Below are positions 36,439-45,241 of a stretch of 64,000 bases of DNA, piece after piece. The translations under genes were made by a program, and so were the position numbers. Origin of the DNA: HR10 sp964615335 (lineage in GTDB: Bacteria > Acidobacteriota > Blastocatellia > HR10); the NCBI GenBank assembly GCA_964615335.1, contig CAZTMT010000007.1, forward strand, positions 103,444-167,443, given 5' to 3'. The notes beneath the pieces are model-generated. The model had not been told where the DNA came from and made no database searches. It saw nothing but the letters and a program-made list of their open reading frames with translations. The first letter of the stretch is position 1. The number at the start of each line of letters is the position of its first letter.

Positions 36439-36444
36439 TACAAT
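36439..36444 (+). promoter_or_regulatory. possible -10 box of lipA
   Basis: TACAAT at 36439-36444 lies about 26 bp before the lipA start, but no good -35 box is at the expected distance. A short inverted repeat, GCGCGCT with AGCGCGC (36409-36432), lies directly upstream and may mark the 3' end of the SDR gene. Confidence 0.4.
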
Positions 36445-36470
36445 AGAACCGTGCACCGAGGGAGATGACG

Positions 36471-37511
36471 ATGGCCACAGAGCTGACACTCATCGAACTC
36501 CGGGACGCGCGCGGCGTGCGGCGGCTGAAGATCGCTCCGCGCGGGATCACGCGCGCTCATCCGGAGCCGATCGCTGCGCCGAAACCGCCCTGGATTCGCG
36601 CGACTGTGCCCGGTGGACCCGTCTATGGAGAGCTTCGACGCCTGGTCTCCGAGCTTCGCCTGCACACCGTGTGCGAAGAAGCCCTCTGCCCCAATATCGG
36701 GGAGTGCTGGGGTCATGGGACGATGACGATCATGCTGCTGGGGCGTGTCTGCACGCGGGCCTGTCGGTTCTGCGCCGTCGCCACGGGGAATCCGCAGGGC
36801 TGGCTCGATCCGGACGAACCCCGACATGTCGCCGAGGCCGTCCAGACGCTCGCCCAACGTCACGGTCTGAAATACGTCGTCCTCACCAGCGTAGATCGCG
36901 ACGATCTCCCCGATGGAGGAGCCGCTCACTTCGCCCGGACCGTTCGAGAGATCAAAGCGCGCGTGCCGGAGGTGAAAGTCGAAGCTCTCACACCCGATTT
37001 CCGGGGCGATCCTCGCGCCCTGGAGATCGTGCTCGAATCCGGCGTGGATGTCTTCGCGAACAACCTGGAGACCGTCCGCCGCCTCACCCCGCGCGTGCGC
37101 GATCCTCGCGCCGGATACGATCAGACGCTGCGCGTCCTCTGGTATGCCAAGCGCTTCCGCCCCGAGGTGCTCACCAAAAGCAGCCTCATGCTCGGCCTGG
37201 GAGAAACCGAGGAGGAGATCCGTCAGGCCATGCGCGATCTGCGGGCCGCAGAGGTGGATATTCTCACGCTGGGCCAATACCTGCGCCCAACCCGACACCA
37301 CCTTCCCGTCGTCCGCTATGTGACGCCGGAGGAATTCGCCCTCTATGAGAGATGGGGGTATGAGGAGGGCTTCCGGGAGGTCTTCAGCGGGCCGCTGGTT
37401 CGCAGTTCCTATCGCGCCGACCGCGTCTTCGCTCGGGCGCAGCGCCCTCTCCCCGAGAGTCTGACGCTTTCACAACCTCCAGCTCAAAAAGAATCTCCTT
37501 GCCCCGAATGA
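36471..37511 (+). CDS. lipA: lipoyl synthase
   Basis: A radical-SAM enzyme that inserts two sulfurs into octanoyl groups on carrier proteins. The auxiliary cluster motif CEEALCPNIGEC is at about residues 68-79 and the radical-SAM motif CTRACRFC at 94-101; RSSYRAD near the C-terminus provides the serine ligand of the auxiliary cluster. At 346 residues it is slightly longer than average, with a 30-residue tail beyond RSSYRAD. I prefer the ATG at 36471 because GAGGGAG then has proper spacing; an ATG six bases earlier would be too close. The tail overlaps the convergent methyltransferase gene by 128 bp. No lipB is adjacent. Confidence 0.95.
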   Translation: MATELTLIELRDARGVRRLKIAPRGITRAHPEPIAAPKPPWIRATVPGGPVYGELRRLVSELRLHTVCEEALCPNIGECWGHGTMTIMLLGRVCTRACRFCAVATGNPQGWLDPDEPRHVAEAVQTLAQRHGLKYVVLTSVDRDDLPDGGAAHFARTVREIKARVPEVKVEALTPDFRGDPRALEIVLESGVDVFANNLETVRRLTPRVRDPRAGYDQTLRVLWYAKRFRPEVLTKSSLMLGLGETEEEIRQAMRDLRAAEVDILTLGQYLRPTRHHLPVVRYVTPEEFALYERWGYEEGFREVFSGPLVRSSYRADRVFARAQRPLPESLTLSQPPAQKESPCPE

Positions 37512-38031
37512 TGAAACTCAGGTAGTGCTCCCAGAAGCGGCGGAGGAATCGCAGGGCCGGCCATCGCTCATCGAGGTTGATGAGCCACTCCCATCCCAGA
37601 TACTTCCACAACCGGAGCACCGTCACATGAATGCGTCGCGCCCGGAAGCGCACATCCGTGTAGAAGGGAAAGAGCGGCTCCTCATCCGTGAAGCAGCGAA
37701 AAGAGAAGCTGTTCAGATGCACGCGATGCGTCGGATCGGTCGGCCAGTCCGGATTCGTATAGTGAGGGGCCAGCAGACGAACGATCCCTCCGGGCTTGGT
37801 GATCCGATGCAGCTCGGTCATGACGCCGAGCACGTTCTCGATATGTTCGATCACATGGCGGCCCACGACCTCATCGAACGCATCGGCGACAAACGGATAG
37901 GGGACGCGATTCAGATCGTAGAGCACATCGGCTGCGGCGCGCGGATTCACATCCATGCCGATCGCGCCTTCGACTTTATGAAGCCCGCAGCCGATGTCAA
38001 GGATGCGCGGCACGGCCAAGGCCCGGCACAT
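37384..38031 (-). CDS. class I SAM-dependent methyltransferase
   Basis: About 215 residues. ILDIGCGLHKVEGAIGMDVN is the SAM-binding motif I, and VVGRHVIEHIENVLGVMTEL with KPGGIVRLLAPHY are later motifs of the methyltransferase_11 fold. The target is not identifiable. The start is uncertain: ATG 38031 overlaps the enolase 3' end by 35 bp, a GTG at 38013 would overlap by 17 bp, and neither has a good ribosome binding site. At its other end, a charged, Arg-rich tail of about 30 residues runs 128 bp into the converging lipA. It is downstream of enolase on the same strand. Confidence 0.8.
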   Translation of the reverse strand: MCRALAVPRILDIGCGLHKVEGAIGMDVNPRAAADVLYDLNRVPYPFVADAFDEVVGRHVIEHIENVLGVMTELHRITKPGGIVRLLAPHYTNPDWPTDPTHRVHLNSFSFRCFTDEEPLFPFYTDVRFRARRIHVTVLRLWKYLGWEWLINLDERWPALRFLRRFWEHYLSFIIRGKEILFELEVVKASDSRGEGAAPERRRGRRDRNCEPAAR

Positions 38032-39316
38032 GGGCGAACGCCCCCAGACCTGCATAGACGGCGCTCTGGCCCAGTTCCTCCTCGATCCGCAGAAGCCGAT
38101 TATACTTCGCCACGCGATCGGTCCGACTGAGCGATCCCGCCTTGATCTGACCCAGACCGGCGGCCACGGCGAGATCCGCGATGAAGGTGTCCTCGGTCTC
38201 CCCCGAACGATGCGAGACAATCCCCCCGTAGCCGTATCGGCGGGCCAGTTCGATCGCGCCCCACGTCTCGGTGAGCGTCCCGATCTGATTCACTTTGATG
38301 AGGATCGCATTGGCAACCCCCGTTTCGATCCCCCGACGCAGGAAGGAGACGTTGGTCACAAAAAGGTCATCCCCGACCAGTTGCACGCGCTCGCCCAGTG
38401 CTTCGGTCAACGCGCGCCATCCCTCCCAATCGCTCTCAGCCAAACCGTCCTCGATCGAGAGGATGGGATACTGACGGACCAGGTCCTCGTAGAATCGAAT
38501 CATCTGCTCCGACGTGCGCTGCGAGCCATCCGACTTGGCGAAGACATACGCTCCCGCTTTGTACAACTGACTGGCCGCCGCATCCAGAGCCAGAGCGACC
38601 TGCGTCCCCGGCTGATACCCCGCACGGGCGATCGCCTCCAGAAGCAGTTCGATCGCTTCCTCGGTGGAGCGCACATTCGGCGCGAAGCCTCCTTCGTCTC
38701 CGACAGCCGTGCTGTGCCCGCGTTCCCGCAGGAGAGCTTTGAGCGTGTGAAAGACTTCGGCCCCCCACCGCACGGCCTCCGCGAACGTGGGAGCTCCGAC
38801 AGGAACGATCATGAATTCCTGCAGGTCCAGCGTATTATCGGCGTGGGCGCCTCCGTTGAGGACATTCAAGAGAGGAACCGGCAGCGTGCGCGCGCCAATT
38901 CCCCCGAGATACCGATAGAGAGGGAGACCCAGAGCCCCGGCGGCCGCGCGCGCGGTCGCCAGCGAGACGGCCAGGATCGCATTCGCTCCCAGTCGGCTCT
39001 TATTCGGCGTCCCATCCAGTTGCCGCATCACATCATCCACAGCCGTCTGATCGAGCGCATCCCGGTTGAGCAGAGCCTGGGCGATGGGCCCGTTGATGTT
39101 CTCCACGGCTCGACGCACGCCCCGACCCTGATATCGGGCAGCATCGCCATCGCGCAGTTCCAGGGCTTCATGCTCCCCCGTCGAAGCCCCCGAAGGGACG
39201 GCAGCCACACCTACTGCTCCTCCGGCCAGCCTGACCTCCGCTTCCACTGTGGGATTACCGCGCGAGTCCAGAATCTCGCGCCCGCGCACATGCACGATCC
39301 GGGTCGCATCACGCAC
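37997..39316 (-). CDS. eno: enolase (phosphopyruvate hydratase)
   Basis: The glycolytic enzyme converting 2-phosphoglycerate to phosphoenolpyruvate. The 439-residue protein has REILDSRGNPTVEAEV, the mobile loop SGASTGEHE, VGDEGGFAPN (catalytic Glu region), SIEDGLAESDWEGW, LVGDDLFVTN and the catalytic lysine in LIKVNQIGTLTE, then SHRSGETEDTFIADL. The start is a GTG at 39316 with GGAGGAG five bases before; an ATG further upstream lacks homology in the added part. The stop codon lies inside the start region of the methyltransferase gene. Divergent from the PLP enzyme gene. Confidence 0.96.
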   Translation of the reverse strand: MRDATRIVHVRGREILDSRGNPTVEAEVRLAGGAVGVAAVPSGASTGEHEALELRDGDAARYQGRGVRRAVENINGPIAQALLNRDALDQTAVDDVMRQLDGTPNKSRLGANAILAVSLATARAAAGALGLPLYRYLGGIGARTLPVPLLNVLNGGAHADNTLDLQEFMIVPVGAPTFAEAVRWGAEVFHTLKALLRERGHSTAVGDEGGFAPNVRSTEEAIELLLEAIARAGYQPGTQVALALDAAASQLYKAGAYVFAKSDGSQRTSEQMIRFYEDLVRQYPILSIEDGLAESDWEGWRALTEALGERVQLVGDDLFVTNVSFLRRGIETGVANAILIKVNQIGTLTETWGAIELARRYGYGGIVSHRSGETEDTFIADLAVAAGLGQIKAGSLSRTDRVAKYNRLLRIEEELGQSAVYAGLGAFAHVPGLGRAAHP

Positions 39317-39405
39317 GGATTCTCCTCCTGCCGAACGTCTCCATTCATGCGGGGAATTTTGTCCCATGCCTCGTCACAAGCGCAAGCGGACGCGCTCCCC
39401 CGCTA

Positions 39406-39434
39406 TTGCGTCCGTAAGCAGACCGACGTACACT
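39406..39434 (+). promoter_or_regulatory. sigma-70-like promoter of the PLP enzyme gene
   Basis: TTGCGT (39406-39411) and TACACT (39429-39434) with exactly 17 bp spacing. Transcription would start near 39441, about 10 bp before the palindrome at 39450. Confidence 0.6.
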
Positions 39435-39449
39435 CTCGCTCTGACACCG

Positions 39450-39465
39450 GGGCAGGATCCTGCCC
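39450..39465. promoter_or_regulatory. perfect 16-bp palindrome downstream of the promoter
   Basis: GGGCAGGATCCTGCCC reads the same on both strands and sits just after the likely transcription start of the PLP enzyme gene and about 15 bp before its ribosome binding site. It could be a repressor operator or a hairpin that affects translation. Confidence 0.5.
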
Positions 39466-39495
39466 GGGGATTCCTCACGCGGAGGAGGATGATCC

Positions 39496-40674
39496 GTGCC
39501 CAGAGAATGGGGGATCAACACGAGAGCCGTTCACGCGGGGCGAGAGGCGAATCCGACGCGCGCGGTCGCTCCGCCGATCTTCCAAACAGCCGTCTTCGAG
39601 CTGGAAGACGCGGCTGCCGGAGCCCGCTTCGCCCAAGCAACCGCTCCGACGGAGTACTACACGCGCTGGGGCAATCCCACGACACGACAGGCCGAAGAGG
39701 TCCTCGCTGCTCTGGAAGGCGGGGAACGGGCCTTGCTCCTTTCTTCCGGCATGGCCGCCATCGCGACGGCCGTGCTCGCCTGCCTTCGAAGCGGGGATCA
39801 CCTGGTGGCCGGTCGCTCCCTCTACGCCGCCACAATGGAATTGTTCCAGAACACGCTCCCTCAACTGGGCATCGAGGTCACGTTCGTCTCTCCGACCGAT
39901 CCGGAGAATTTCCGCCGCGCGATTCGCTCAAACACCAGGCTCCTCTACGTCGAGACGCCCTCCAATCCGCGCCTGGACCTGACGGATCTGGAAGCTGTCG
40001 CCCGGATCGCGCGCGAGCACGGGTTGTTCACCCTGGCCGATAACACCTTCGCTACACCCTACAATCAACAGCCTCTGCGTCTGGGCATTGATGCCGTCGT
40101 CCACAGCGCGACCAAGTATCTCGGCGGGCATCACGACCTGACGGCCGGAGCGATCATCGGCCCGGCCTCCTTCATCGAGCAGTGTTGGCGTCAGGCCAAG
40201 ATCTTCGGTCCGACACTCAGCCCATTCGAAGCGTGGCTGCTCATTCGCGGCGTGAAGACCTTCGGCCTGCGCCTGGAACGGCAGAACACCAATGCCCAGA
40301 GAATCGCTGAGTTTCTGGAGTCTCATCCCCGGGTCGCGCGCGTCTTCTATCCCGGACTCCCGTCTCATCCGCAACATGAGCTGGCGCGACGGCAGATGCG
40401 TGGATTTGGGGGGATGATCGCCTTCGAGGTGAAAGGGGGGCGGGATGCCGGACGACGCCTGGTCGAATCGGTACGCCTGATCACGCTCGCCGTCAGTCTG
40501 GGGGGCGTTACTTCGCTCATCCAACATCCGGCTTCGATGTCCCATGGCCCGATCCCCGAAGAGGAACGCCAGGCGACCGGCATCACCGAAGGCCTCATTC
40601 GCCTCTCCATAGGGATCGAAGACGTCGAGGATCTGATTGAGGATCTGGATCGCGCCCTCTCGCAGATCGCCTGA
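39496..40674 (+). CDS. Cys/Met metabolism PLP-dependent enzyme (cystathionine gamma-synthase / methionine gamma-lyase type)
   Basis: A 392-residue fold-type I PLP enzyme. The cofactor lysine is in VVHSATKYLGGH (Lys207); YYTRWGNPT and LLLSSGMAAI bind the phosphate and ring, and ETPSNPRLDLTDL and GGVTSLIQHPASMSH are family signatures. Members make or break sulfur amino acids (cystathionine gamma-synthase, gamma-lyase, methionine gamma-lyase, O-succinylhomoserine sulfhydrylase); residues alone do not choose here. The GTG at 39496 has GGAGGAGGA at good spacing. It has its own promoter and palindrome, suggesting regulation by sulfur status (inference). Confidence 0.9.
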   Translation: MPREWGINTRAVHAGREANPTRAVAPPIFQTAVFELEDAAAGARFAQATAPTEYYTRWGNPTTRQAEEVLAALEGGERALLLSSGMAAIATAVLACLRSGDHLVAGRSLYAATMELFQNTLPQLGIEVTFVSPTDPENFRRAIRSNTRLLYVETPSNPRLDLTDLEAVARIAREHGLFTLADNTFATPYNQQPLRLGIDAVVHSATKYLGGHHDLTAGAIIGPASFIEQCWRQAKIFGPTLSPFEAWLLIRGVKTFGLRLERQNTNAQRIAEFLESHPRVARVFYPGLPSHPQHELARRQMRGFGGMIAFEVKGGRDAGRRLVESVRLITLAVSLGGVTSLIQHPASMSHGPIPEEERQATGITEGLIRLSIGIEDVEDLIEDLDRALSQIA

Positions 40675-40683
40675 GGGGCATTC

Positions 40684-40711
40684 GCGCGGCGGGACAGGTA
40701 ACAGGCCGCGC
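40684..40711. terminator. hairpin between convergent PLP enzyme and rtcA genes
   Basis: GCGCGGC (40684-40690) pairs perfectly with GCCGCGC (40705-40711) across a 14-base loop. It lies in the 58-bp gap between two converging stop codons. No T tract follows on either strand, so termination by itself is uncertain. Confidence 0.45.
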
Positions 40712-40732
40712 CGGGATCACACAAGACGGCCC

Positions 40733-41815
40733 TCACGAAGCCTCGCCTCCTGGCGCCGCGCCGGGACGAAAACCCACACCCCGAACCGAGACGAAGCCGG
40801 GCTTTCCCACCTCTCCATCCACTTCGAACTTCACGGGCAGGAATTGCTCGATGACCCACGCATTCGTCATCAGGTGAGGCGTGATCTCGGAGACGCTGAT
40901 TCGGGAACGCCCCTCACCAAGCGCCATGTAGAGCAGAAGCTGATCGGCCAAATTCTTATCCACCACGTGTCCCGAACGATGATGCGCCATCAGAGCGCGA
41001 TACACCTCGTCGGCGACTGTTTCCGCTCGCTTCCCAACCTGGCCCAGAGCGCTGAATCCGGCGACCATCTCGCCATACTGCGCGAAGACGAAAAGTCCCG
41101 TTCCGCTCCCGGAGGCCGGTGCCTGCCACAGCTCCACCTCAGCCTCCATCTCGTATCGGGCTAACCGCTGAAGCAGCCGACGGCAGAGACGCTCGGCGAT
41201 CGAAAGGGGAAGATGGGAGACGACGGCCAGACCCTCGATGCGCACCAGCTCGTCGCGCTCGACCCACTCGATGGCCGACAGGACGGACGCCGGTTCGACA
41301 TCCGCCTCCACAACTCCTCCCCCCTGGGGATACCATCCCCAGCGAATCGTCTTCAAGCTCGCGCGCGCCCCCATGCGGCGAATCGCCGGCAGAAAGACCT
41401 TCTCCACATAGGTCGTCGGGGGACTGAAGGGAACATGCGTGCCCCCTTTGAGGACAAGATGCGTCGGGCGCGAAGCAAAGAGCAGCGCGGGAAGAACTGT
41501 CTGGAAGATGAGACTCACCGATCCGGCGCTCGCTCGAACCTTGCTCACGTCGAATTCGTAAACACCTCCTTCGCATGTCCCCGGCCTGAAGATGAGCAGC
41601 TCCGATCCCAATTCGTCCCCGAGCGTGCGTCCCCGCGTGATGTCTCGAATCGCGCGCACCGCCGTCAGATGTTGCGGCTGAAGACCGGGGACTTTGCGCC
41701 CGCGACGAATGTTGACGATCTCCACCTCGCACGAGAGCAAAGCCGCTAGCGCCAGACTCGTCCGAAGGATCTGACCGCCTCCCTCGCCCACCGATCCATC
41801 TATGCGTATGACCAT
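40733..41815 (-). CDS. rtcA: RNA 3'-terminal phosphate cyclase
   Basis: RtcA converts an RNA 3'-phosphate to a 2',3'-cyclic phosphate using ATP. The 360-residue protein begins MVIRIDGSVGEGGGQILRTS, the conserved N-terminus, and has LQPQHLTAVRA, RWGWYPQGGGVVE (the family signature) and NLADQLLLYMALGEG. The catalytic histidine is probably the one in SEITPHLMTN near residue 325. The ATG at 41815 is chosen by family N-terminus; an upstream start would add 11 odd residues. No RtcB ligase or RtcR regulator is adjacent. pta lies upstream on the same strand with a 191-bp gap. Confidence 0.94.
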   Translation of the reverse strand: MVIRIDGSVGEGGGQILRTSLALAALLSCEVEIVNIRRGRKVPGLQPQHLTAVRAIRDITRGRTLGDELGSELLIFRPGTCEGGVYEFDVSKVRASAGSVSLIFQTVLPALLFASRPTHLVLKGGTHVPFSPPTTYVEKVFLPAIRRMGARASLKTIRWGWYPQGGGVVEADVEPASVLSAIEWVERDELVRIEGLAVVSHLPLSIAERLCRRLLQRLARYEMEAEVELWQAPASGSGTGLFVFAQYGEMVAGFSALGQVGKRAETVADEVYRALMAHHRSGHVVDKNLADQLLLYMALGEGRSRISVSEITPHLMTNAWVIEQFLPVKFEVDGEVGKPGFVSVRGVGFRPGAAPGGEAS

Positions 41816-41920
41816 GGCCGAGCCCCCCGATGAAGAGAGAGCCCGCAAGAGGTTCTCATCGAGTCCTCGCCTCGATCAGACGCCCCCATCGGAGCCCTCT
41901 TTCACGCGGGCCGTTTCTGT

Positions 41921-41950
41921 ATTTTAGCGAATGCCGAACAGAGCCTCCAA
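41921..41950 (-). promoter_or_regulatory. possible promoter of rtcA
   Basis: On the minus strand TTGGAG (41945-41950) and TAAAAT (41921-41926) are 18 bp apart, about 105 bp ahead of the rtcA start. The -35 box matches consensus only in the first half. Confidence 0.35.
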
Positions 41951-42006
41951 TCGCTCCATGTGAGGCGAGGAGATCTCATCCGGGGAGATTCGAGGCGAAG
42001 AAGCTT

Positions 42007-43035
42007 TCACCGAGAGCTGCGCGCGCGATCGGCCTGTGCTTGCACGGCCGTGATCGCTATGGCGTCAACGATGTCTTCGGCCTTGCATCCGCGCGAGAGG
42101 TCATTGGCCGGCTTCTGCAATCCCTGCAGGATGGGACCAATGGCCGTCGCTCCGGCCAGCCGTTCGGTGAGCTTGTAGGCGATATTGCCGGCGTTCAGGT
42201 CAGGGAAGATCAGAACATTGGCGCGCCCGGCCACAGGCGATCCGGGCGCCTTCTTCTGAGCCACTTCGGGGACCAATGCCGCATCCGCCTGCAATTCTCC
42301 ATCCACAAGCAGATGCGGCGCCCGCGCGCGAATCGTCCGGACGGCTTCGCGCACTTTCTCCACCAGGGGATGTTCGGCACTCCCTTTGGTCGAGAACGAA
42401 AGCAAAGCGACCCGCGGCTCTACCTCCAAAAGGAGCCGCGCGCTCTCGGCCGACGCGATCGCAATGTCAGCCAGCTCAGAGGCCGTCGGCTGCGGGACAA
42501 CGCCACAATCGGCGTACAGGAACGTCCCGCCGGCCCCATACGGGCATCCCGGGACGACGATGATGAAGAAGCTGGAGATGATCCGAACCCCTTCCCTGAC
42601 TCCGATGATCTGAAGGGCCGCGCGCACCGTCTCCGCTGTCGTGTGCTGAGCCCCGGCCACGCACCCATCGGCTTCGCCCTCGCGCACCATCATGTCGGCG
42701 AAATAGAGCGGATCCCGCATCTGGCGACGCGCTTCCTCGGGCGTGAGGCCTCGGGCTCGACGCAGCTCGTAGTACAGGTGCGCATACCGCTCCAGAGCCG
42801 ATGACTTCTCCGGATCCACGATGGGGATCGCCCCGAGATCCACCCCATGCTCCCGGGCTTTCGCCCGGACGCCCTCCTCGCATCCGATGAGCGTCACGCG
42901 CGCGATCCGCTCGCGCACGGCTTGCTCGGCCGCGCGCAAGACGCGTTCATCCTCCGCCTCGGGGAGGACAATATGCCGGAGATCCGCCCGCGCGCGTTCC
43001 CTCAAGCGCTCCAAAATGTGGGCCACCCCACCCAT
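42007..43035 (-). CDS. pta: phosphate acetyltransferase (short form)
   Basis: Pta interconverts acetyl-CoA and acetyl phosphate. The 342-residue protein is the catalytic PTA_PTB domain alone, without the N-terminal regulatory domains of long Pta. Signatures include IVLPEAEDERVLRAAE, DPLYFADMMVREGEADG, GCVAGAQHTTA, LLSFSTKGSAEHP and FPDLNAGNIAYKLTERLAGA. The ATG at 43035 is favoured because a promoter ends only 11 bases ahead of it; no ribosome binding site is present, so translation may be leaderless. No acetate kinase gene is adjacent, so the partner must lie elsewhere. Confidence 0.93.
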   Translation of the reverse strand: MGGVAHILERLRERARADLRHIVLPEAEDERVLRAAEQAVRERIARVTLIGCEEGVRAKAREHGVDLGAIPIVDPEKSSALERYAHLYYELRRARGLTPEEARRQMRDPLYFADMMVREGEADGCVAGAQHTTAETVRAALQIIGVREGVRIISSFFIIVVPGCPYGAGGTFLYADCGVVPQPTASELADIAIASAESARLLLEVEPRVALLSFSTKGSAEHPLVEKVREAVRTIRARAPHLLVDGELQADAALVPEVAQKKAPGSPVAGRANVLIFPDLNAGNIAYKLTERLAGATAIGPILQGLQKPANDLSRGCKAEDIVDAIAITAVQAQADRARSSR

Positions 43036-43046
43036 CCGAAGGGGTG

Positions 43047-43076
43047 ACTGTAGCAAGCCTCCCCGTCCCCTGTCAA
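43047..43076 (-). promoter_or_regulatory. sigma-70 promoter of pta, probably leaderless transcript
   Basis: On the minus strand TTGACA (43071-43076) and TACAGT (43047-43052) are 18 bp apart. The pta ATG starts only 11 bases after the -10 box, so the transcript would begin at or within a few bases of the start codon. Confidence 0.65.
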
Positions 43077-43471
43077 CGAAAGCCCAAGCCCCATCGCGCC
43101 TCCCGCGCTCGGAAAGTCCTGACAGTTCCCCTCATCCCTGTTCGACCGAAACAGCCCCTCTCCAATCACCAAAGAGCGCCTCAAAGAGAGCGAGAGAAAA
43201 GAACCTGAAGTGAACGCAAAATCCCATGTGAGGACAAACTTCGTTCCTCAAAGGACCTGCCACAGCAAGCGACAGAAAAGCACTCAGCCCTCGTGATTCA
43301 TGAGGTATCGCCTATCCGCACTGGAGCTCTGCTCGTCCAAGCGAGGTCACTCGTCCATGTTCCATCCGTCAGAACGAGGTCCCATTCACCGAGTCTCACT
43401 GTGGCCGAGTCCTAAACCATCCTGTCCGCCAAGTTCCTTTCGCAGCCCCAATATGACGAGGCAAGCATCAC
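43077..43471. other. intergenic region without a supported gene
   Basis: About 395 bp between the pta promoter and the helical-protein gene. A weak match to the repeat core (CACAGCAAGCGACAGAAAAGC near 43260-43280) is the only recognisable feature. The short open frames here have no signal peptide, motif or ribosome binding site. Confidence 0.5.
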
Positions 43472-45190
43472 TTACAAAAGGGCGGCGGCGACGGCGATGA
43501 GGGCGCGGGCACGGATCTCTCGCGCGGCGAAACTCTGGGCCATCAGAAGAGCACGCTCGACGTTCGATCGGGCGAGGGCTTCGAATCCTCGATCCACTTC
43601 GACCTTCAACGGGGGTGGAAGGGCGAAGAAATACGAAAATCCTTCATCTTCAATGATCACCCGTTCGCCTGCCAGTTCCAGTGTTCGCAGGGTCCAAGCT
43701 TCATTGGCCGCGACAAGAGCAGAACTCAAAGTCTCAAATCCAAACTCCGGATCAATCCGGGCGGCCACCATCGCGGCCCAAAGCCACACCAACGCTCGCT
43801 CTGGCGTTTTGGGCCCCCCTGACAAAAGGCGCACAGCCTCCTCCACACCGGCTCGGGCCGCCTCCTGATCCCCTGCCGCGATCTTCTGCTCGGCCATGTG
43901 AATCCATGCTCTCGCGCGTCCTACTGGTGTGGGCATGCGCAGTATCCACGACCTCGCCTGGTCCCAATCCTCCCGCGGGAGATCACGAATGGCCATCAGC
44001 ACAAAGGCCTCTTGAAACTGCGCTCGCTTCGTTCGATCCCGAACCTCTTCTAAAACGTCCAATGCGCGTTCGAGGTTTTCCCGCTTCCGCGCCAGATCAG
44101 CGGCCAGTGCGATCAACCGCTGGTCATGCTCCTTATCACTGGGAGCCACGCGCGCTCTCGCCAAGCGCACCTCGACCGCTCCTGGCTCACGAGGTCGAGC
44201 GGATAATTTCCGCTGCCTCTCTAACTCCCGCTGTACCTCTGGATGCCGCTGAAGCTCCGAGAGCCGAGAGCGAAGGAGAACCCCTCGGTCGTGTGCGTAT
44301 CGGTCATAAAGCGGGAGAAGCTCGGTCGCGAGGACATAGGTATACCACGCCGAGGCCGGAGAAGACGCGAAGTCCTTCACGGCGCGCTCGAGGATTCGAC
44401 TGGCCACCTCAAAGTATCGCGCCACGCTGTCAGCAGGAAGATGCCGCCCGATCGCCTCATCTAAAATCCATGCTCGGACAAAGAAGGCGTCCTCAACAGG
44501 AGCGTGTGGATTCCGCTCCAAGGCCTCAATGGCTCGCTGTAAAACGCGAGCCGCCAGGTCGGGATGATTCTGACGCAGCCGAGCCACCACGGCGGTGAGG
44601 TCCGCCGAGATCCCCCATCGGAGACTGAGTTCGGCCAGTTGAGCTGCCACTTTCGGTTGCTCAGCGGCGAGCTGAGCCGCATAGGACATCAGCTCGTGAG
44701 CCGAGGGGGTACCGCTCCCCCGTCCTTTATAGGGCGAGGAAAGAGTCGCCAAGACTTGTGCTCCCTGACGCGCGATCGCTTCCTCAAATCTCTCGACCAG
44801 TTGCTGCACAAGCGGGGGATCATACCGGCCCGCGACACCTAAGATTTTTCGGAGCGAAATCCCCCACTCTCGCGGCGGCTCCCTCTGGCCGAGGATCTGA
44901 AGAAGCACGTCCATTGCTCGATGTAACATTCGCCGGGCATAGTCCGGGTGCGTGGACCAGGTGAGATGGGCAATGGAGGTGAGCACATCAACGGCCACTG
45001 CGTCCTTCCACTCCATCGCCTCTTGGGCAACCCCATCCAGTATGGAAAAAGCACGCAGGGGATCCTTCCCTTGCTTCTTTCCTGTGGGAGGATCAGGTCC
45101 TACTGGTGTGGACTCCCCTCCCTTGAGCAAGAAGAGGACAAGCACAAGGCCACTCGCCGAGAGGACCGCGGCTGTCAGTCGTCTTCTCAT
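43472..45190 (-). CDS. large exported helical-repeat protein, unknown function
   Basis: A 572-residue protein of no family I recognise. The N-terminus MRRRLTAAVLSASGLVLVLFLLKGG is a signal peptide or membrane anchor. The rest is almost wholly alpha-helical with TPR/HEAT-like spacing (repeating Ala-rich helices such as LAARVLQRAIEALERN, DLARKRENLERALDVLEEV, IHMAEQKIAAGDQEAARAG). AAAGGAGATCACCCG precedes the ATG. It has a paralogue-like neighbour at 45633-47475: both end with an Ala-rich helix pair of similar pattern (SFAAREIRARALIAVAAAL and SWNSPEIRALAYAALARAV). The gene follows a small cysteine-rich gene and is probably coexpressed with it. Confidence 0.75.
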   Translation of the reverse strand: MRRRLTAAVLSASGLVLVLFLLKGGESTPVGPDPPTGKKQGKDPLRAFSILDGVAQEAMEWKDAVAVDVLTSIAHLTWSTHPDYARRMLHRAMDVLLQILGQREPPREWGISLRKILGVAGRYDPPLVQQLVERFEEAIARQGAQVLATLSSPYKGRGSGTPSAHELMSYAAQLAAEQPKVAAQLAELSLRWGISADLTAVVARLRQNHPDLAARVLQRAIEALERNPHAPVEDAFFVRAWILDEAIGRHLPADSVARYFEVASRILERAVKDFASSPASAWYTYVLATELLPLYDRYAHDRGVLLRSRLSELQRHPEVQRELERQRKLSARPREPGAVEVRLARARVAPSDKEHDQRLIALAADLARKRENLERALDVLEEVRDRTKRAQFQEAFVLMAIRDLPREDWDQARSWILRMPTPVGRARAWIHMAEQKIAAGDQEAARAGVEEAVRLLSGGPKTPERALVWLWAAMVAARIDPEFGFETLSSALVAANEAWTLRTLELAGERVIIEDEGFSYFFALPPPLKVEVDRGFEALARSNVERALLMAQSFAAREIRARALIAVAAALL

Positions 45191-45241
45191 CGGGTGATCT
45201 CCTTTAGCAAAAAGTTTAGCTTTCGCGACCGCTTCGAATCT

